Assembly (NCBI GenBank): GCA_028697875.1
Contig: JAQVEQ010000132.1
Span: 1 to 7,971 of the forward strand
DNA: 7,971 bases
DNA from: Novosphingobium sp.
GTDB taxonomy: Bacteria > Pseudomonadota > Alphaproteobacteria > Sphingomonadales > Sphingomonadaceae
Reading direction: 5' to 3'
Positions 1-5,658 of this stretch are shown here, one piece after another; within the stretch, counting starts at the first letter, position 1, and each line of letters opens with the position of its first letter. Under the pieces are notes generated by a model. That model made no database searches, was not told where the DNA came from, and saw only the letters and a program-made list of their open reading frames with translations. Position numbers and translations under genes: made by a program.

Positions 1-693
1 AAGGTCGTAGCTGAGGAACGGATTGCCGAGCGAAGTGAACAGCAGCGGCGCCGTCTCGCCGCTGATCCGGGCGAAGCCGAGCAGGCCCGCGGTCACGAGG
101 CCCGAGCGCGAGGCGCGCCAGATCACAGCGCGGATCACGTAGCCCTTGCCCGCGCCCAGTGCCATGCCGGCTTCGCGCAAGGCGTGGCTTTGCAGGCGCA
201 TGATGTCCTCTGTCGTGCGGGTGACGACCGGTGTCGCCAGGAAGGCCAGGGCGACGGCGCCGGCCATGGCCGAGAAGCCGTGGAACGGCCGGACCATCAG
301 TTCGTAAACGAACAGGCCGACGAGGATCGACGGCGCGGAGAGCAGCACGTCGTTGAGGAAACGCACCACGATGGCGAGCTTGTTGCCGTCGCCGTATTCG
401 GCCAGCCAGGTACCGGCAAGGATGCCGACCGCGATGGCCACGATCATGGCGAAGACGCACATGATGAGCGAGCCGACGATCGCGTTGCGCAAGCCGCCGG
501 GTTCGCCCGGAGGCGGCTGGTCTAGCGTGAAGATCTGCGCATCGATCCCGCCCAGGCCGTTGACGACCAGCGAATAGAGGATCAGGGCGAGCGCCACGAG
601 CGCGAACAGCGTCGCCAGCGTCGTCAATGCGATGAAGACGAAATTGACGTATTTGCGCCGGGCGTGGCGGTCGAAGTAAGCTGAAATGCTCAT
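1..693 (-). CDS. pstA: PstA, phosphate ABC transporter permease (C-terminus beyond left edge)
   Basis: Inner-membrane permease that pairs with PstC to form the phosphate channel of the PstSCAB importer. 231 codons are visible from the ATG at 693-691; the frame is open at base 1, so roughly the last 50 residues of a typical 280-290-aa PstA are missing from the window. A cytoplasmic N-terminus (MSISAYFDRHARRK) precedes a first membrane helix (VNFVFIALTTLATLF). A second hydrophobic block begins near NAIVGSLIMC. The ABC-permease EAA loop is clear near residues 175-215 (LREAGMALGAGKGYVI, then GFARISGETAPLLF). The start overlaps the pstC stop as ATGA (690-693), which indicates translational coupling. 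The family call rests on motifs and on position behind pstS-pstC and is secure. Confidence 0.95.
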   Translation of the reverse strand, partial: MSISAYFDRHARRKYVNFVFIALTTLATLFALVALALILYSLVVNGLGGIDAQIFTLDQPPPGEPGGLRNAIVGSLIMCVFAMIVAIAVGILAGTWLAEYGDGNKLAIVVRFLNDVLLSAPSILVGLFVYELMVRPFHGFSAMAGAVALAFLATPVVTRTTEDIMRLQSHALREAGMALGAGKGYVIRAVIWRASRSGLVTAGLLGFARISGETAPLLFTSLGNPFLSYDL

Positions 694-1673
694 CGATAGC
701 GCTCCCGTCCGAGCAGCAATCGCGCAGCCGCGATGGACACGAAAGTGATGAGGAACAGTACGAAGCCGAGCGCGATCAGCGCGGCGATGTGCATTTCGCC
801 CGTCGCTTCGGTGAACTCGTTGGCGATGGTCGATGCAATCGTCGAACCCGATGCAAACAGGCTGGTCGGGAAGCCGTGCGAATTGCCGATGATGAACGTG
901 ACCGCCATCGTTTCGCCCAGGGCGCGCCCGAGACCGAGCATGACGGCGCCGATGGCGCTGCGGCGGATATAGGGCAGCATGATCGAGGTGACGACTTCGA
1001 ATGCAGTGCAGCCGATCCCGTATGCGGCCTCGCGCATCTGGGGCGGAACCGAGATCAGGAGCTCGCGGAAAACCGTTGCCATATATGGCAGGATCATCAC
1101 TGCGAGGATCAGGGAAGCCGTGAAGATATTGGCCCCGTTGGGTACGCCGGCAAACAGCTTGTCGAGCCACGAACCGGGTTCCACGCTCATCAGCAGGGGC
1201 ATCTGGATATTGTCGGCGAACCACGGTGCCAGCACGAACAGGCCCCACATGCCGTAAACAATGGACGGAATGCCTGCGAGCAGTTCGACGGCGATGCCGA
1301 CCCAGTGGGAAATGCGCGGCGGGCAGAATTCGACCAGGAAGATGGCTACGCCCACTGCCAGCGGCAAGGCCATGACCAACGACAGGAATGCGGAGATCAG
1401 CGTGCCGACAATCGGCCCCGCAGCCCCGTATTCGTCGGTGACCGGGTTCCATTCACTGGAAAAGAGAAAGCCGATGCCGAACCGCTCGAACGCGGGCCAG
1501 CCGCCGATCGCGAGCGAGATGATCAGGCCGAACAGGGAGGCCATGAGGGCCATGGCTGCCGTAAAACACAGTCCCTGGAAGAGCTTGTCGTTTCTCCTGG
1601 CGGTGAAGATGCCCCGCAGAGACGTACTCTGCGGGGCACTCTTGCCAGGTACTATCAAAACGGCGTCGGCCAT
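690..1673 (-). CDS. pstC: PstC, phosphate ABC transporter permease
   Basis: 327-aa inner-membrane permease, partner of PstA, close to the usual PstC length of about 320 aa. After a cytoplasmic N-terminus, the first helix spans about residues 31-59. A periplasmic segment with SSEWNPVTDEYGAAGP (about 72-87) matches the PstC-family EW-P signature. Helices follow near 88-115, 124-150 and 183-203, and the last near 296-322. The EAA loop that contacts the PstB ATPase is at about 214-254 (REAAYGIGCTAFEVV through RALGETMAV). A Shine-Dalgarno-like GGGAA (forward 1679-1683) lies 5 bases before the ATG. The gene starts only 15 bp after the pstS stop, and its own stop overlaps the pstA start, so the three genes form one operon. 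No frameshift or missing segment is seen. Confidence 0.97.
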   Translation of the reverse strand: MADAVLIVPGKSAPQSTSLRGIFTARRNDKLFQGLCFTAAMALMASLFGLIISLAIGGWPAFERFGIGFLFSSEWNPVTDEYGAAGPIVGTLISAFLSLVMALPLAVGVAIFLVEFCPPRISHWVGIAVELLAGIPSIVYGMWGLFVLAPWFADNIQMPLLMSVEPGSWLDKLFAGVPNGANIFTASLILAVMILPYMATVFRELLISVPPQMREAAYGIGCTAFEVVTSIMLPYIRRSAIGAVMLGLGRALGETMAVTFIIGNSHGFPTSLFASGSTIASTIANEFTEATGEMHIAALIALGFVLFLITFVSIAAARLLLGRERYR

Positions 1674-1688
1674 TTGATTTCCCGTCGC

Positions 1689-2726
1689 TTACTTGCTGAC
1701 GTACACGGGCTTGCCGCCCGAAGTGATTTCGGCCGCCCACTGCTTGCGGATGGTGGCCTTGACCGAAGCCGGCAGCGGCACGTAGTCGAGCGAAGCGGCG
1801 GTCTTGTCGCCGTTCTTGTAAGCCCAGTCGAAGAACTTCAGCACGTTGGCCGAACGCTTCGGATCCGACGGGTTCTTGTACATCAGGATGAAGGTCGCGC
1901 CGCTGATCGGCCAGGCGTTGGCGCCAGGCTGGTCGAGCAGCATGATGTAGTTGCCCGGAGCCTTGCCCCACGGAGCGCCGGCAGCAGCCGCGGCGAAGGA
2001 CGCGCCGTTCGGCAGCGGATACTTGCCGTCGCGGTTCTGGACGAGGATGTAGGGCGTGCCGTTCTTCTTGGCGTAGGCGTATTCGACGTAGCCGATCGAG
2101 CCCTTCGTCTGCTTGACGAAAGCGGCGACGCCGTCGTTGCCCTTGCCGCCGAGGCCGACCGGCCAGCTGACCGAGTCGCTAGCGCCGACGTCCTTGGCCC
2201 ACGAAGCGTTCTTCATCGCAAGATACGAGGTGAAGATGAACGAGGTGCCCGAACCGTCCGAACGGTGGACGACGGTGATCGGCAGGGCCGGCATCTTGAT
2301 CTTCGGGTTGGCCTTGGCGATCTGCGGGTCGTTCCAGCGGGTGATGTGGCCGAGGTAGATTTCGCCAAGCAGCGAACCGGTCAGGTGCAGCGCGCCCGGC
2401 TTCACGCCCGGAACGTTGATGACCGGAACGACGCCGCCGACGACGGTCGGGAACTGCATCAGGCCGGCGGCATCGAGATCGGCAGCCTTGAGCGGCTTGT
2501 CCGAGGCGCCGAAGTCGACAGTCTTCGCCTTGATCTGGCGGATGCCGCCACCCGAGCCGATCGCCTGGTAGTTCAGTTCGTCACCCGCAACCGAGCGATA
2601 GGTCTGGGCCCACGCCGTATAGACGGGGGCGGGGAAAGTCGCGCCCGCACCGGTGATGTTTTCCGCCTGCGCAGCGCCAACGAGTGCCGCAGCCGCGCCG
2701 GCCGCAACAGCGAATTTCTTGAACAT
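1689..2726 (-). CDS. pstS: PstS, periplasmic phosphate-binding protein
   Basis: 345-aa periplasmic receptor that binds phosphate and delivers it to PstCAB. Residues 1-21 form a Sec signal peptide (MFKKFAVAAGAAAALVGAAQA) with an AQA-type cleavage site; no lipobox cysteine is present, so the protein is soluble and periplasmic. Phosphate-binding loops are all visible: TGAGATFPAP (25-34), GSGGGIRQI (58-66), DFGASDKPL (72-80) and RSDGSGTSF (156-164). These correspond to the E. coli PstS ligands Thr10, Ser38, Asp56, Arg135, Ser139 and Thr141. GNDGVAAF and GSIGYVEYAYA are also typical of the family. The ATG at 2726-2724 has a good Shine-Dalgarno GGAGA (forward 2733-2737) six bases upstream. It is the first gene of the operon and faces the regulator gene across an AT-rich promoter region. 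Confidence 0.98.
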   Translation of the reverse strand: MFKKFAVAAGAAAALVGAAQAENITGAGATFPAPVYTAWAQTYRSVAGDELNYQAIGSGGGIRQIKAKTVDFGASDKPLKAADLDAAGLMQFPTVVGGVVPVINVPGVKPGALHLTGSLLGEIYLGHITRWNDPQIAKANPKIKMPALPITVVHRSDGSGTSFIFTSYLAMKNASWAKDVGASDSVSWPVGLGGKGNDGVAAFVKQTKGSIGYVEYAYAKKNGTPYILVQNRDGKYPLPNGASFAAAAAGAPWGKAPGNYIMLLDQPGANAWPISGATFILMYKNPSDPKRSANVLKFFDWAYKNGDKTAASLDYVPLPASVKATIRKQWAAEITSGGKPVYVSK

Positions 2727-2804
2727 GCCGTGTCTCCAAAAAGGGGTCTGTTGATCCCGACCCGGCGGCTAGTGCCGTCTTGTTACGCAGGCGTTTCGAA
2801 TTCT

Positions 2805-2879
2805 TAACATGTGCCGCTTTGGGATTATAACATATGTCTTATAATTATAATAATTTTGTAACAATCGAGTAATATGTTA
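2805..2879. repeat. Three copies of a TAACATRT element in the divergent promoter
   Basis: TAACATGT lies at 2805-2812, TAACATAT at 2828-2835, and an exact inverted copy, ATATGTTA, at 2872-2879. The first two are direct repeats with starts 23 bp apart. The second and third form a perfect 8-bp inverted repeat with a 36-bp gap that brackets the most AT-rich part and the TTGTAACAA motif. They could be operator half-sites for the neighbouring OmpR/PhoB-family protein or another regulator. In so AT-rich a tract some recurrence is expected by chance, so confidence in function is low. Confidence 0.35.
2824..2829 (-). promoter_or_regulatory. Candidate -10 box for pstS
   Basis: Read on the minus strand, this is a perfect TATAAT, about 98 bp before the pstS ATG. 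No TTGACA-like -35 stands 17 bp upstream, which would be normal for an activator-dependent Pho promoter. A second TATAAT on the same strand (2849-2844) is an equally good match inside the AT-rich tract, so the assignment is uncertain. Confidence 0.35.
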
Positions 2880-2882
2880 GAA

Positions 2883-2888
2883 TATACT
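2883..2888 (+). promoter_or_regulatory. Candidate -10 box for the response regulator gene
   Basis: TATACT matches the TATAAT consensus at 5 of 6 positions. It would place transcription start near 2895, giving a leader of about 20 nt to the ATG at 2915 or about 60 nt to the alternative TTG at 2954. No convincing -35 hexamer is seen at 16-18 bp; TTGTAA at 2856-2861 is too far (21 bp). This fits activation by a bound regulator, but is inference. Confidence 0.35.
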
Positions 2889-2914
2889 TTGAGTTTTGGG
2901 CATTATTTACTTCC

Positions 2915-3667
2915 ATGGATTGCGATGTTTCCCAACGTGTCGAAGAGGAATCTTTGAGCGCATCGCCTCCGCATAAGGCGGTGGGGCGGATCTTCGTTAT
3001 TTCCGGGAAGGACAGGACTTCCGAGCTGGACGGCCTTTGGGCGGGCGATCATGCGCTCCAGATATGGGGCGGTTGCAGCGACAAGTGCTTGAATGCGGTC
3101 CGTGGCACGGACTTCGTGTTCATCGACTGGATCCTGCCGCATTGTTCCGGTCTTGCGTGCTGCCGCCGCATCAGGTCCAATCCGCTGTCGGCCGATGCCC
3201 ATATCGCCATCGTGATCGAGAAGGGCGACGATGACGAGAATGCCCGGCGGCAAGTGCTCAAGGCAGGCGCCGACGATTACCTTGTCGGTCCCGTCGCTCT
3301 GGCGGACATGCTGCGCCGGGCCGAGGATTGCGTGCCTCGGTCCGGGAATGGAGGCTATTTGCCCGCGGGTGCGCTCGTGGCCGGTGCATTCGTGCTCGAC
3401 GAAGCGTCGCGGTGCGTCACTTACGGGACGCAGCCATTGAATCTGCGCCCGATCGAATTCAGCCTGCTGCGCCATCTGCTTGCGGTGCCGCGCAAGGTCC
3501 TGTCGCGCAAGGAACTGATCGGTGCCCTGAGCAAGGGAGAGGGCGCCGTCAAGGACCGGACGGTGGACGTCTGGATGGGGCGGTTGCGGCGTAGCTTGCA
3601 GCAGGCCAGTGCGGGCCACCACCTGAGGACGGTACGCAAGGGAGGCTACTTGTTCGACCCCAATTAG
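2915..3667 (+). CDS. OmpR/PhoB-family response regulator with a degenerate receiver domain
   Basis: 250-aa two-domain regulator. The receiver (about residues 24-140) has the expected fold order and keeps the phosphoacceptor Asp71 in FIDWILPHCSG. It lacks the acidic pair (first strand reads RIFVISGKD, with Ser-Gly where Asp-Asp belongs). The switch Thr/Ser is replaced in IVIEKGDDDE (Glu102), and the conserved Lys in ADDYLVGPV (Gly125). Normal Mg2+-dependent phosphorylation is therefore doubtful. The C-terminal winged helix (about 155-248) is intact: LRPIEFSLLRHLL, SRKELI, the PhoB-like VKDRTVDVWMGRLRRSL recognition segment, and LRTVRKGGYLF. The ATG at 2915 has no clear Shine-Dalgarno. An in-frame TTG at 2954 preceded by AAGAGGA (2943-2949) would give a 237-aa form and keep both domains. 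It is divergent from pstS, so control of phosphate genes is a reasonable inference, but no partner kinase is visible. Confidence 0.88.
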   Translation: MDCDVSQRVEEESLSASPPHKAVGRIFVISGKDRTSELDGLWAGDHALQIWGGCSDKCLNAVRGTDFVFIDWILPHCSGLACCRRIRSNPLSADAHIAIVIEKGDDDENARRQVLKAGADDYLVGPVALADMLRRAEDCVPRSGNGGYLPAGALVAGAFVLDEASRCVTYGTQPLNLRPIEFSLLRHLLAVPRKVLSRKELIGALSKGEGAVKDRTVDVWMGRLRRSLQQASAGHHLRTVRKGGYLFDPN

Positions 3668-3776
3668 GACGCATCCCGCTTCCCGCCGGGTGAGCATGCC
3701 TTGTATGGCTTGCGCCCCATGCGGTGAGGAAATCCGGGCTTGCGGCCATCTTCGATCGAACCGTTGGAAACAGGTC

Positions 3777-4781
3777 ATGGATCCAGTCGCCAAGACGCCC
3801 CCTGCCAGGCAACGAGACCTGCTCGGAGAGAGCTCCGGACTCATCTGGGGCATCGACTTCGTGCAAGGGGAACGGCGCAAGGTCGAGGATTGCGACAGTT
3901 CTCACGAGGGCACCTTTCGCTGGCTCCATCTCAACCTTGCCGATCACGGCACGAAGCTGTGGATCGAGAAAACCGGCAAACTGCCTCCGGTAGCCCGTGA
4001 AATCCTCCTTTCGGAAGACAGTCATCAGCATGCGATGGTGCAGGGCGATACGGTCGCTTGCGTCCTCCACGACGTCGAACGGGACTTCGACGTCGAGGAT
4101 ACGGGGCGGTTGGGGGTGTTGCGCGTTGCGCTGATGCCGGACCTCATGGTGTCGGCGCGCGTGCATCCGATCGGATCGGCAGACATTGCCCGGCGGCGTT
4201 TGATCGAACGCGAAATCGTCGCTGGGCCCGCCAGGGCGCTGGACCTTCTGGTCGACGCGATCCTGCAGAACGTGAGCGGCATCATCAGGCGCTTGTCCGC
4301 CGAAGTGCAAACGGCCGAGGACGCCCTTATCGACGAGCACCAGCCGCCCGACGGCCGCCAGCTTCTCGACATCAGGCGGCGCCTTTCGCAATTCCACCGC
4401 CTGCTTGTCGACATGCAGAGCCTGTTCCGCCGGCTGGAAGAAGACGAAGATCTGCCGCCGGACCTGCTCCCGACGGTCGAGAAGCTGGTTCAGCGCATCC
4501 AGGGGGTGGATGGCGATGCGTCGGGCGTCCTCGGGCAGTTGCGGCTGCTGCGGGAGGAGGTCAACCACCAGTCGAACCAGCGCATCAACGAGAATCTGTA
4601 TCTTCTTTCCGTGATGACTGCCCTGCTGCTGCCGACGACGCTGGTTACGGGCATATTCGGCATGAATACCGGCGGCCTGCCGCTGACCGGTCACGGGGGG
4701 ACCGCGGTTGCGACCCTTCTGGCTGCGGGCGCGGCGCTGGCGACATACCTTTTCCTGCGCAAGCAGGGCTTCTTCCATTAG
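3777..4781 (+). CDS. CorA/ZntB-family divalent metal ion transporter
   Basis: 334-aa inner-membrane protein of the CorA superfamily, which forms pentameric channels for Mg2+, Co2+, Ni2+ or Zn2+. A large cytoplasmic N-terminal domain (about 1-200, with GTFRWLHLNLAD and DTVACVLHDV) leads into long charged helices (about 200-272). Two C-terminal membrane helices follow at about 274-294 (LYLLSVMTALLLPTTLVTG) and 309-327. The signature GMN is at 295-297, followed by TGGLPLTG, a form common in the ZntB/CorA-II branch rather than classical YGMNF CorA. The metal cannot be told from sequence. I chose the ATG at 3777 because homology-like sequence begins just after it and GGAA (3766-3769) lies 7 bases upstream. 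Upstream in-frame starts at GTG 3690, ATG 3696 and ATG 3705 would add a Cys-rich leader. It sits 109 bp after the regulator gene and 116 bp before the next gene. Confidence 0.9.
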   Translation: MDPVAKTPPARQRDLLGESSGLIWGIDFVQGERRKVEDCDSSHEGTFRWLHLNLADHGTKLWIEKTGKLPPVAREILLSEDSHQHAMVQGDTVACVLHDVERDFDVEDTGRLGVLRVALMPDLMVSARVHPIGSADIARRRLIEREIVAGPARALDLLVDAILQNVSGIIRRLSAEVQTAEDALIDEHQPPDGRQLLDIRRRLSQFHRLLVDMQSLFRRLEEDEDLPPDLLPTVEKLVQRIQGVDGDASGVLGQLRLLREEVNHQSNQRINENLYLLSVMTALLLPTTLVTGIFGMNTGGLPLTGHGGTAVATLLAAGAALATYLFLRKQGFFH

Positions 4782-4884
4782 CATGTCCTGTCTGCTCTCT
4801 CCGGCCGGCCTGCCTGAATGTTTCCCCCATGCGGGGATTGCCGTTAGAAAGGCCGGAACGACTCTTTTCCTCTCTCATGTTTGG

Positions 4885-4892
4885 CAAAGGTG
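4885..4892 (+). promoter_or_regulatory. Ribosome binding site that fixes the start of the 92-aa protein gene
   Basis: CAAAGGTG lies a few bases before the ATG at 4898; AAGG at 4887-4890 is 7 bases from the start. This favours 4898 over the in-frame ATG at 4877, which has only pyrimidine-rich sequence (CTCTTTTCCTCTCTC) upstream. Confidence 0.7.
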
Positions 4893-4897
4893 AATCC

Positions 4898-5176
4898 ATG
4901 CGTGGCGGTTTTCTTGTTGGTTTGGCAATCGGTGCGGGCGCGGCTCTTGCCGGACCGGCATTCTGGCGGTCCGCGCGTCCGGCTGCGAAGAAGGCGATGC
5001 GCGCCGGTTTCGAAGGCTATGTCGTCGCGCGCCAGGCGGCGGCCCGGATGGCCGAAGAGATCGAGGATCTGGTTGCCGAGGTTTCCCATGAAATGACGGA
5101 AGCGGCGGCGGAAGCCGCGCAGGCCGGCGAGGGCATCATCCGTTCCGGCAACGGCGCGGCCGGCGAAGGCGAATGA
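4898..5176 (+). CDS. Small DUF5132-like membrane-associated protein
   Basis: 92-aa protein of unknown function. An N-terminal glycine/alanine-rich hydrophobic helix (about 4-22, FLVGLAIGAGAALAGPAFW) is followed by a basic stretch (RSARPAAKKAMRAG, about 24-37). An amphipathic acidic helix comes next (about 40-66, YVVARQAAARMAEEIEDLVA). The tail is Ala/Gly/Glu-rich and probably flexible. The layout of hydrophobic helix, ARPxxKKA-xxAG and then EEIEDLVAE closely resembles DUF5132 proteins as I remember them; I could not test this. Its stop overlaps the next gene's ATG as ATGA (5173-5176), so it is translationally coupled to the HMA-like protein and the two probably act together. It may be a membrane-anchored accessory or scaffold for cation transport, but that role is inferred only from its neighbours. 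Confidence 0.75.
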   Translation: MRGGFLVGLAIGAGAALAGPAFWRSARPAAKKAMRAGFEGYVVARQAAARMAEEIEDLVAEVSHEMTEAAAEAAQAGEGIIRSGNGAAGEGE

Positions 5177-5658
5177 CCGTGCCGGTCAAGGGCATACTGC
5201 GCCATTCGATGCCGGGCCGGCTCCGGGTCGTGCTGGAGCAACCCTTGCCTGCTCGCGGCGAGCTGCAGGCTCTGGCGGCCGCGCTGGCGGGGGTCGAGGG
5301 TGTGCGGGAGGTCGAAATCCGGCCGCATAGTGGCAGCGTCATCGTTCGCCACGACGGCGATTTCGAACGCTTGGAGAAAGCCTTGGGCGAGGCCGGGCTG
5401 GCGATCGAAGCCGAACCGGAAGCCGATGAGCCCGTGGATCTGATCGAACAGGTGGTCGAGCGGCTCTCCCTGGCCGACACTGTCCTGCAAAGGGCGTCCA
5501 GCGGCAAGACCGATATCTGGAACGTGGCGTTCGCGGCGCTTGTCGCGGGCGGGTTCATCCAGCTTGCGCGCGGGCGGGTTTCGGGGCCTGCGCTGACGCT
5601 GTTCGGCCAGGCTGCGACTGTGGCGATGTCGCGGCCGCTGCGGCGGTTTCTCGGATAG
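5173..5658 (+). CDS. HMA-like domain protein without metal-binding cysteines
   Basis: 161-aa protein of unknown function. Residues 5-80 fit a ferredoxin-like heavy-metal-associated fold: a first strand with HSMPGRLRVVL (11-21), a helix ending in LAGVEGVREVEIR (38-50), strand SGSVIVRHDG (53-62), then a second helix (LEKALGEAGL) and a last strand. The CxxC of metal-carrying HMA domains is replaced by HSMPGR, and the whole protein has no Cys. Metal delivery through thiols is therefore not possible; a regulatory or docking role is more likely. A central acidic linker (79-99) leads to a hydrophobic C-terminus (about 115-152) that could form one or two membrane helices. It is coupled by ATGA to the DUF5132-like gene. 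Its last 104 bp are antisense to the end of the P-type ATPase gene. HMA-like proteins with an HxxPGR start are, to my recollection, often found beside P-type cation pumps. Confidence 0.78.
   Translation: MTVPVKGILRHSMPGRLRVVLEQPLPARGELQALAAALAGVEGVREVEIRPHSGSVIVRHDGDFERLEKALGEAGLAIEAEPEADEPVDLIEQVVERLSLADTVLQRASSGKTDIWNVAFAALVAGGFIQLARGRVSGPALTLFGQAATVAMSRPLRRFLG
5555..5658. other. 104-bp antisense overlap of two convergent genes
   Basis: The plus-strand HMA-like gene ends at TAG 5656-5658. The minus-strand ATPase frame continues through that point and ends at TGA (5557-5555). The overlap codes for the hydrophobic C-terminus of the HMA-like protein on one strand and for the low-complexity ATPase tail on the other. 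No hairpin followed by a T-run is seen on either side, so each transcript probably enters the other gene. The core folds of both proteins end before or at the overlap, so either tail could have been gained by stop-codon drift. Confidence 0.8.

Larger units (their letters stand above)
2727..2914. promoter_or_regulatory. Divergent promoter region between pstS and the response regulator gene
   Basis: The 188 bp between the two divergent start codons hold no gene. Bases 2821-2910 contain 21 G/C in 90 (23 percent), in sharp contrast to the GC-rich coding DNA on both sides. Possible Pho boxes of 7-4-7 form share TTGTAACAA (2856-2864). One reads to the right (2856-2873, TTGTAAC AATC GAGTAAT), ending 9 bp before a TATACT -10. 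The other reads to the left (2847-2864, TTGTTAC AAAA TTATTAT). Each half-site matches the E. coli CTGTCAT consensus at only 4 of 7 positions, so phosphate control is plausible for pstS but the exact site is weak. The pstS leader may fold into a GGGTC/GACCC stem (2744-2748 with 2759-2763). Confidence 0.7.

Noticed and set aside
789..2807. A 672-codon open frame on the plus strand, antisense to pstC and pstS
   Set aside because: It is a codon-bias shadow: pstC and pstS on the other strand are fully supported by family motifs, and the antisense product is Arg/Asp/Gly-rich with no recognisable domain.
2915..3667. Annotation as the canonical PhoB
   Set aside because: The acidic pair, Thr/Ser and Lys of the receiver are missing and no phoR is adjacent, so the symbol phoB would claim too much.
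3671..3703. Imperfect hairpin (GCATCCCG with CGGGtgaGCATGC) after the regulator gene, as a terminator
   Set aside because: The pairing is interrupted and no T-run follows.
3549..4784. A 411-codon minus-strand frame, and another at 2903-3880
   Set aside because: They are antisense to the regulator and the CorA/ZntB-type gene, both of which have clear domains; the antisense products show no domain or believable start context.
4823..4836. CCCC-ATGC-GGGG palindrome between the CorA/ZntB-type gene and the small gene, as a terminator
   Set aside because: It has a very short stem and no T-run after it, so it is likely chance in GC-rich DNA.
5173..5658. Annotation as a copper chaperone or heavy-metal-binding protein
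   Set aside because: The fold looks HMA-like but the CxxC motif and all other cysteines are absent.
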